From positions 1,426,001 to 1,490,000 of the forward strand of contig OZ017753.1 of assembly GCA_963969365.1 (NCBI GenBank): a stretch of 64,000 nt of DNA, given 5' to 3'. The stretch's first letter is position 1. Every line of letters begins with the position of its first letter. The position numbers were made by a program, and so were the translations under genes. The notes beneath the pieces are model-generated. The model saw only the letters and a list, made by a program, of their open reading frames with translations. It ran no database searches and was not told where the DNA came from. This DNA is from Asterochloris sp. CNOR1 (Eukaryota > Chlorophyta > Trebouxiophyceae > Trebouxiales > Trebouxiaceae). This document shows, piece by piece, positions 58,961 through 64,000 of the stretch.

Positions 58961-61653
58961 ATGGCAGCACTCAGCACGCAGTCTTCAACCCAAGAATCAA
59001 TACCGTGAGGATCTTAGCTTGATAACATGGCTCTGCAAGCACCATTGCCACCTGTGCTGTGCCTGCTTGCAGAGCCTTCCTGCTGAGTGGTCTGGACAGG
59101 GCACATCGAGGTATGAGAGACCACCACCTGGTCTGCAGTGTCAGGCCTGGCATGTCCTGACTCAATGTCAACATCTCCCCCACTGTATAGGCCCGCCGCC
59201 AGCAGAGCTTCTCAGAGACCCCACAGAGCACCTTGCCTCGGCCGCTCCCTCAGAGGCCTGGCGCGGGCAGCTGCAGCAGCATCCTGGCGCCGGCCTTCCA
59301 GAAGCCCTTCCTGTGGACGATGACATGGCCCTCCTGTCAAAAGGTCTGCCTTCTCCCATGGCCAGCGCGGTGGCACATGTACCTATGCAGGTCTGCTCCT
59401 GCAAGCATGCTGCATGCATCTTCCTGCTCTGAGTGGCTTTGCAAAGGCTGTCAGTGACCTTGTCCTGCCGCGCAGGGCAGGGCTGCACTCAGCATGCTGC
59501 TGACGTGCCCTGTGCGGCTGTGCAGAGGCCTACAGGTGGCAGCTTGAGCATCATGTGCTACATGAGACACTTGCGATGCGGCCTGTGCGGCTGTGTTAGA
59601 CGCCCAAATTGGAGGCGGGGAAAGCATCATGTGCTGCACAAGACGCGTGCTGACGTGCCTGGTGCGGCTGTGCAGAGGCCAACAGGAGGCAGCCCAGGCA
59701 CCTGACCAAGTACATGAGGGAGTTTTATGCCCGCCAGGACACTTTGTTCCACCATGCCCTGCGCAAGGCTCCTTGCAGCGTGGCGCCTGCCCAGGTGAGA
59801 TGCAGCTTGGAGGCATCTGTCTGCCTTTGAGCTGGCAGGTGTCAGATTGTCGAGCGGTGCGCACCACACGTCCATGCGGTGTCTGCTTGTGGCCTGACAG
59901 GTGTCAGGTCACTGTAGTGGTGTGCACCACACCATCTTGGAGTGTCTGCCTTTGGGCTGGCAGGTGTCAACTTGAGCTTTTGGTGTCTGACACAGGGCGG
60001 CATCTCTGCATCCACATGCTTGATGCACAGATGTTGAGCGCCTCCAAAGAGTGCAGCGCAGCCCACTTGGATGCATTTCAGGTGCTGTGCATTGCTCCCT
60101 GCACAGGCTTTCAGTGGGACTTTCCTTGGCAGGTGGCTGTGGCGGCGCAGCTTGTCAGGAGTCACAGGGATCATGATGCCATAGAGGCCTGTACCCAGCC
60201 AGTGGTAGACAGCATGAGGCAGCACACGCTGGCCTGGCGGCGGGAGCTGCTCCAGGGGCAGCAGGGTGAGGCACTCTCCCCTTGGTTGCAGAGCAGCATG
60301 CGGCCTGCATTCCATCACAGACTGCCCGAGGCAGCACGCACTGCCCTGGCAGCAGGTGCTGCATCCTGCAAACACAAGAGGTGTGCAGACAGGCGAGCAG
60401 CGTGCACCTGTGCTGTCTGATATTGCCCAGCTCGTGTCTCAGGTCAGCTGTGCAGCCTTGCAGCCCAGTGCAGCCTTGCTGCTCCAGGCAGGGTGTGCTC
60501 ACAGCGCTGTTGGCATGGCACAGCACTGTCGCGTGTCTGAGGCCCATTCTGTCAGCAGAGGCAGCTGCCAGCCCATCAGCAGCTCCTGGCCTGAAGCATC
60601 AGCACCTGCCCGTCAAGACTCCCTGTTCCTGCCAGCCTGCATCTGCTGGTGCTTGACGCCCCTCCTTGCAATGTCAGCCTCCTGCAGAGTCTCCCAGCAC
60701 TGAGCCCAACCCTCCCTCCCTGCTAAGGCTCAGCATCGTCTACACGTGTATGCACCCTTTCAGCCTGCACTGCTGAGCCATCCGCCGTTCACAGCGCTGA
60801 GCCTGCCTGTCCCTGCAGGGGCCCGACCCCGCCTGCGCATGCATGCGCCCTTCCAACGCCCTGCCCCATTGCGGCCGCGCCTGCGCGGGGCCTCGCACAC
60901 CATCCCCCAGCCCCACACGCACTTCATTTTGCAGGTCAGATGTAGGGCCGCTCTGGTGCATGCTGCCAGCTTAGAGACCATAGGTGGTGGGCTGGTGACC
61001 TCCGCCCTGCATGCTCAAGCCTTGCAGGAGACACATCTGTACTGAGGTCTCAATGAGCCGTTGACCCACATAGGTCGCTGGACACCACTGGCAATTCAGC
61101 CTCTCATGGCTGGCCACATGCCGCTGGCAGCATCTCGTTGCAGCGTGTGGCACCAGCGTTGCTGTGGCTGTGCACTGCAGGTCCCCCACGCCCCCGACCT
61201 GACGCAGGACCCTTGGCCCCGCGCAGTGCCTCCCCTGCTGCCCCCAGGGCGGCTGGACGACCAGGGGCGGCCCCTCAGCACTGCCAGGCCCACACGACGA
61301 GCGCCCCGCCTGCATGTGAACCCACTGCAGCTGCAGGTACAGCATGCAGGCAGGCTTCCCAAGCAATTGCCCGTGGAATGTCCCCCTGTGATGCATGGCT
61401 GAGCTTTCCTGCTTAGTTCCTTTGCTGTCTTTGGGGTGCCCATCGGCATATACATGCACACATTGGCAGCAGCACAGCAGCAACCAACTTCTCTACATCG
61501 CTGTCACAGCATGAGCTCACAGCTTCGCCTGCATCGCTGCAGGTCTCTGAGCCAGCCTCTGCAAATCTAGAGCGCCGTCTGGAGCCATCTGTGCATCCAA
61601 GACGGCCATTTAGCATGGTCTGCATGGACCGGCAGCGGCTCTCTACACAGTGA
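58961..61653 (+). CDS. Multi-exon protein of unknown function
   Basis: Nine exons join in phase to roughly 320 residues: MAALSTQSSTQESI/PAFLLSGLDRAHR; GPPPAELLRDPTEHLASA with LPVDDDMALLSK; EANRRQPRHLTKYMREFYA with RQDTLFHHALRKAPCSVAP; VAVAAQLVRSHRDHDAIE with QHTLAWRRELLQGQQ; GVQTGEQRAPVLSDIAQLVS; RPRLRMHAPFQRPAPLRP; PHAPDLTQDPWPRAVPP; and LERRLEPSVHPRRPFSM, ending QRLSTQ (stop 61651-61653). The third and fourth exons look helical and conserved; the last four are Pro/Arg-rich and probably disordered. I do not recognise a family. Introns hold tandem copies of a splice acceptor plus exon start (59500-59690) and a 65-bp tandem repeat (59815-59995). Confidence 0.6.
59500..59690 (+). repeat. Three-copy repeat including splice acceptor and exon start
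   Basis: The functional acceptor GCGGCTGTGCAG/AGGCCAACAGG (near 59665) is preceded by two similar units of about 75 bp: one at 59515 (GCGGCTGTGCAGAGGCCTAC) and one at 59587 (GCGGCTGTGTTAGACGCCCA). CATCATGTGCT recurs between them. The middle unit has lost the AG acceptor. Confidence 0.8.
59815..59995 (+). repeat. About 65-bp tandem repeat in an intron
   Basis: The unit has GCTGGCAGGTGTCA followed by GTGCGCACCACAC or GTGTGCACCACAC and GTGTCTGC. It recurs at about 59829, 59894 and 59959 with moderate divergence, inside one intron of the unknown gene. Confidence 0.75.
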
Positions 61654-62147
61654 CAGCTCCCAGTTAAGGCGTCACTCTGTTGAGGCCAATGTTTACATGT
61701 TGCATGACAAAGAATTGCATGTATGTCTATGGCTATTCAAACATGCATTGTACAACTCAGCTGAGAGGAGAGGGGTACTAGGAACGCAACTATTGCTTTG
61801 CTGATTATTGCTGATGATGACTGGCAAAAGCAAAGGCAAGCTTGTGGGAGGATTTCTATGTAAGGCCGCTCCCTTGTTGGTGACGGTAGGGTACCAGGAA
61901 GGCTACCAGACAGAGGAGGGGCCAGTCAGGATTCAGACAGAGGTGCAGTTCTTGATGACAGAGTCACTCAGATTTCTAGTCAGCGGTGCGCAGTGGGGCG
62001 GCCTAGCCACGCCCGCAGTGGCAAGTACCTGCTAGACAACAGAATGCAGGGCTTGACATCTGCCCCTTACAAGTGCCAAGAGGCTGCAGGGCTCTACTGC
62101 TGTCACTCCACGGAGGGCGCCCCAGCACACATCGTGCAATAGCCCCT
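61654..62147. other. Convergent 3' regions
   Basis: Holds the 3' UTRs of the unknown gene (plus) and the sucrose-phosphorylase-like gene (minus). A 75-residue plus frame at 61808-62035 has no support from homology. Confidence 0.4.
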
Positions 62148-64000
62148 TCAGACAGCTGGGGGGCTGCACATCTCCTCTGACTGCCACTTTACAGGAGGCT
62201 CGCCAGGCACGCAGCCCTCAGAACAGTCCTCAGTGCCCAGCATCCACTTCATAGTCCGCATCTTGTCCCCCTGAGGCGCAGTGGCCTCACAGTAGAAGCT
62301 GGAGTCCTTCACGTTGGCGTGCAGAGTTGCGCGGTGGGGCCCATTGCGCCATGTGACCTGCAGCAGGCCAGATCTGAGCTACAGACGTGAGATGCAGCAC
62401 ACCTACAAACCAAGTCGTGTAGGCGGCAAAGTGCAACGCTGCACAACTATGCAGATCTTCCCCTGTCGCCTGCAGCCTAACACCTTGTAAAGTGCACCAC
62501 AAGCATTGCTGGAGTCAGCCATGCTGATGCAGGCATGAGCGAGGTAGACATGAGCAACAGAGGTTAGATTGTCCCCAACAACAGTATTTGACACTCAGAA
62601 AGATGCAGCAAGTCAGTCACAGGATCGATGGCAAGCCCTGCATTTGGGTCATGCCATGGGGTGTCATGCCGGTGTGGCAGCATCATCAGGAAAACTTACC
62701 TCAAGAAGCTCATCCTCATGCAAGTCTGCAACCTCCACCTGCAGGCAAACAGGGCAGGCTTTGAGATCACTGCGCTCGCACAGTTGAGCTTCAGCAGTGG
62801 CGACAGCAGGAGGGCTATTTAGCTCATTGCCATGCACTGATGTCCGAGGCGATCAGGGTGCAAGCTCAAGCGGGAGGCCGGCTGGGCCCATGCAGGCGTC
62901 TGAGTGCAGGCTCAGCAAGAAGCCAGTGGTTGGCCCATGCCCCTCTCATGCGCATGGATTGTGGTGGTATCAGAAGGGATCCCCACAGCTCCTGGCGCCC
63001 ACACAAGCTTGGGCAGGCTCAGTGCAGGGCATCTCACATCGCCCATGAAGGCCTCATGAGTGTTCCTGAAGCGACAGAGCTGCAGCAAGGCCTTGACGAC
63101 CGGCTGCTGCAGCGCTTCCTCAGCCTCCTTGACAGAGTAGCGGTGCCTGCAGCAGTTGTGACAGTGCTGGGGACACAGACAGGCGCGCAGTGCGACCACT
63201 GTCAGTGAAGCCAATGCAAGACCAGTCCAGGAGACGTCTTTGTGCAGGGCTGCACTAAAGGGGTGGTGCATGTAGCATCTGAAGCACACTGCTGACGAGG
63301 CTGCTCCAGCATGGTGCAGGCAGCAGGCAAGCAGGTCTTCAGCAGCAGAGCAATCTGTTGCTGGTGATGGCAGGCTTCACAGAAGCAGTCAATATCTCTG
63401 CACCCCTTCAGGCGGTCCTGAGAGGCAGCCTGCAGCAGGCAGAGACCTGGTGCTGCAGCCTGGAAATGCCGACACCATTGATGCAGTGTCAGCACAGAAA
63501 GTGCAGATGTCCCCAGACTTGCCTGTTGATGCCCCTGGGCCCCTGCTCCTCCACAGCGTCAAAGTCATTGGCGCCGGCCAGGAGACCGACGTAATAGATC
63601 TGCATGGTGACGCAGCCTTACCGTCAGCTTGTGCAGCACACCGCAGTGCATGACATGTCTGCGGCGTTGGCACACGCAGCAGCCTGAAGCATGGCCCTCT
63701 GCATGAGGGCAACAATTGACATGGGCACTACTGGGGGACTGTTCCAACTTTTTGTACAATGCTAAGGCAGGCAGCATATGAAATGTCATGCTTCCTTTGG
63801 GCACCTGTGCTGTCTCCATGTGACACGCAGGCAGCTGCATTGTTGGCAGAGACTTGCCTGACAAGTAGCAGGCAGCCGCCGCCACTTGAGCAAGAAAGCA
63901 GAATAAAAAGCACAGGGCTGTGGCCCCAGAAGGGACGCAGCAAGCAGCCCAGAAGTAAGCACAGCTCCTACCATTGGGATGCCGGGGGTGAAGAACTGGA
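62148..64000 (-). CDS. GH13 sucrose-phosphorylase-like enzyme (C-terminal part)
   Basis: Partial; the 5' part lies beyond the right edge. Five exons join in phase: QFFTPGIPM (63972 to edge), IYYVGLLAGANDFDAVEEQG with PRGINR, then HRYSVKEAEEALQQPVVKAL and LLQLCRFRNTHEAFMGD, VEVADLHEDELLE (62702-62740), and VTWRNGPHRATLHANVKDS to the stop at 62148-62150. TPGIP-IYYVGLLAG-ND, INRH-YS, RPVVKAL-type and FRN-H-AF, followed by TWRNG, are the C-terminal hallmarks of GH13 subfamily 18 (sucrose phosphorylase and related glucosyl-glycerol/glycerate phosphorylases). The catalytic Asp/Glu residues are outside the window, so substrate and activity cannot be judged. The donor after INR is GC (GCAAGT). The protein has a short extra tail (CSEGCVPGEPPVK) absent in bacterial enzymes I recall. 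Confidence 0.8.

Overview
This is nuclear DNA from a eukaryotic alga, most likely a chlorophyte. Nearly every gene is cut into short exons by introns with GT (sometimes GC) donors and CTGCAG-type acceptors. The gene set also points to a green alga: a plastid-type rhomboid protease, a plant-order FAD synthetase/MoaB-like fusion, a CASTOR/POLLUX (DMI1)-type channel, a plant-type TGS1 with a WW-like motif, IFT81, selenoprotein T with a UGA Sec codon, and an intron-containing cyanase. I cannot name the species. IFT81 implies cilia at some life stage; selenoprotein T implies selenocysteine machinery. All gene models were assembled by eye from splice-site phase and family conservation, so exon edges are good to a few bases at best and some first exons are uncertain.

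Layout. 0-2 kb, minus: a LYR-motif protein and, 28 nt upstream of it, a twin-CX9C protein, probably sharing a promoter. 2.1-5.5 kb, plus: rhomboid protease and signal peptidase subunit SPCS2. 6.0-13.2 kb, plus: a 73-residue possible lipid-anchored protein and a long DMI1/CASTOR-type channel gene. 13.2-16.6 kb, minus: RNase P/MRP subunit POP4 and cyanate hydratase. 17.1-19.6 kb, plus: D-2-hydroxyacid dehydrogenase. 19.7-20.7 kb, minus: a small hydrophilic protein with two candidate last exons. 22.3-28.2 kb, plus: an organellar AAA+ ATPase. 28.4-32.8 kb: a tandem duplication of about 2.4 kb with one intact F-box-like gene and one decayed copy. 33-34.6 kb, plus: a weakly defined gene. 34.7-38.8 kb, minus: DRG2 GTPase. 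39.2-43.2 kb, plus: FAD synthetase fusion. 43.3-50.3 kb, minus: IFT81. 50.3-51.9 kb, plus: selenoprotein T with its SECIS. 52.1-53.0 kb, minus: a coiled-coil gene with a frame break. 53.7-55.2 kb, plus: a small basic protein. 55.3-58.9 kb, minus: TGS1. 59.0-61.7 kb, plus: an unknown protein. 62.1 kb to the edge, minus: the C-terminal part of a GH13 sucrose-phosphorylase-like enzyme.

The genome is very compact. Divergent start codons lie 55, 99 and 116 bp apart, and convergent stop codons 31, 42, 86 and 116 bp apart. The functions are mostly housekeeping: secretion, RNA processing, organelle biogenesis, translation-linked GTPase and cofactor synthesis. They do not form one pathway. The points most worth a second look are the Sec codon with a well-formed SECIS, the CHCH/LYR pair as a candidate dicistron, the altered channel filter, the sucrose-phosphorylase-like enzyme in a eukaryote, and a recurring pattern of duplicated 3' splice site plus exon start left inside introns.
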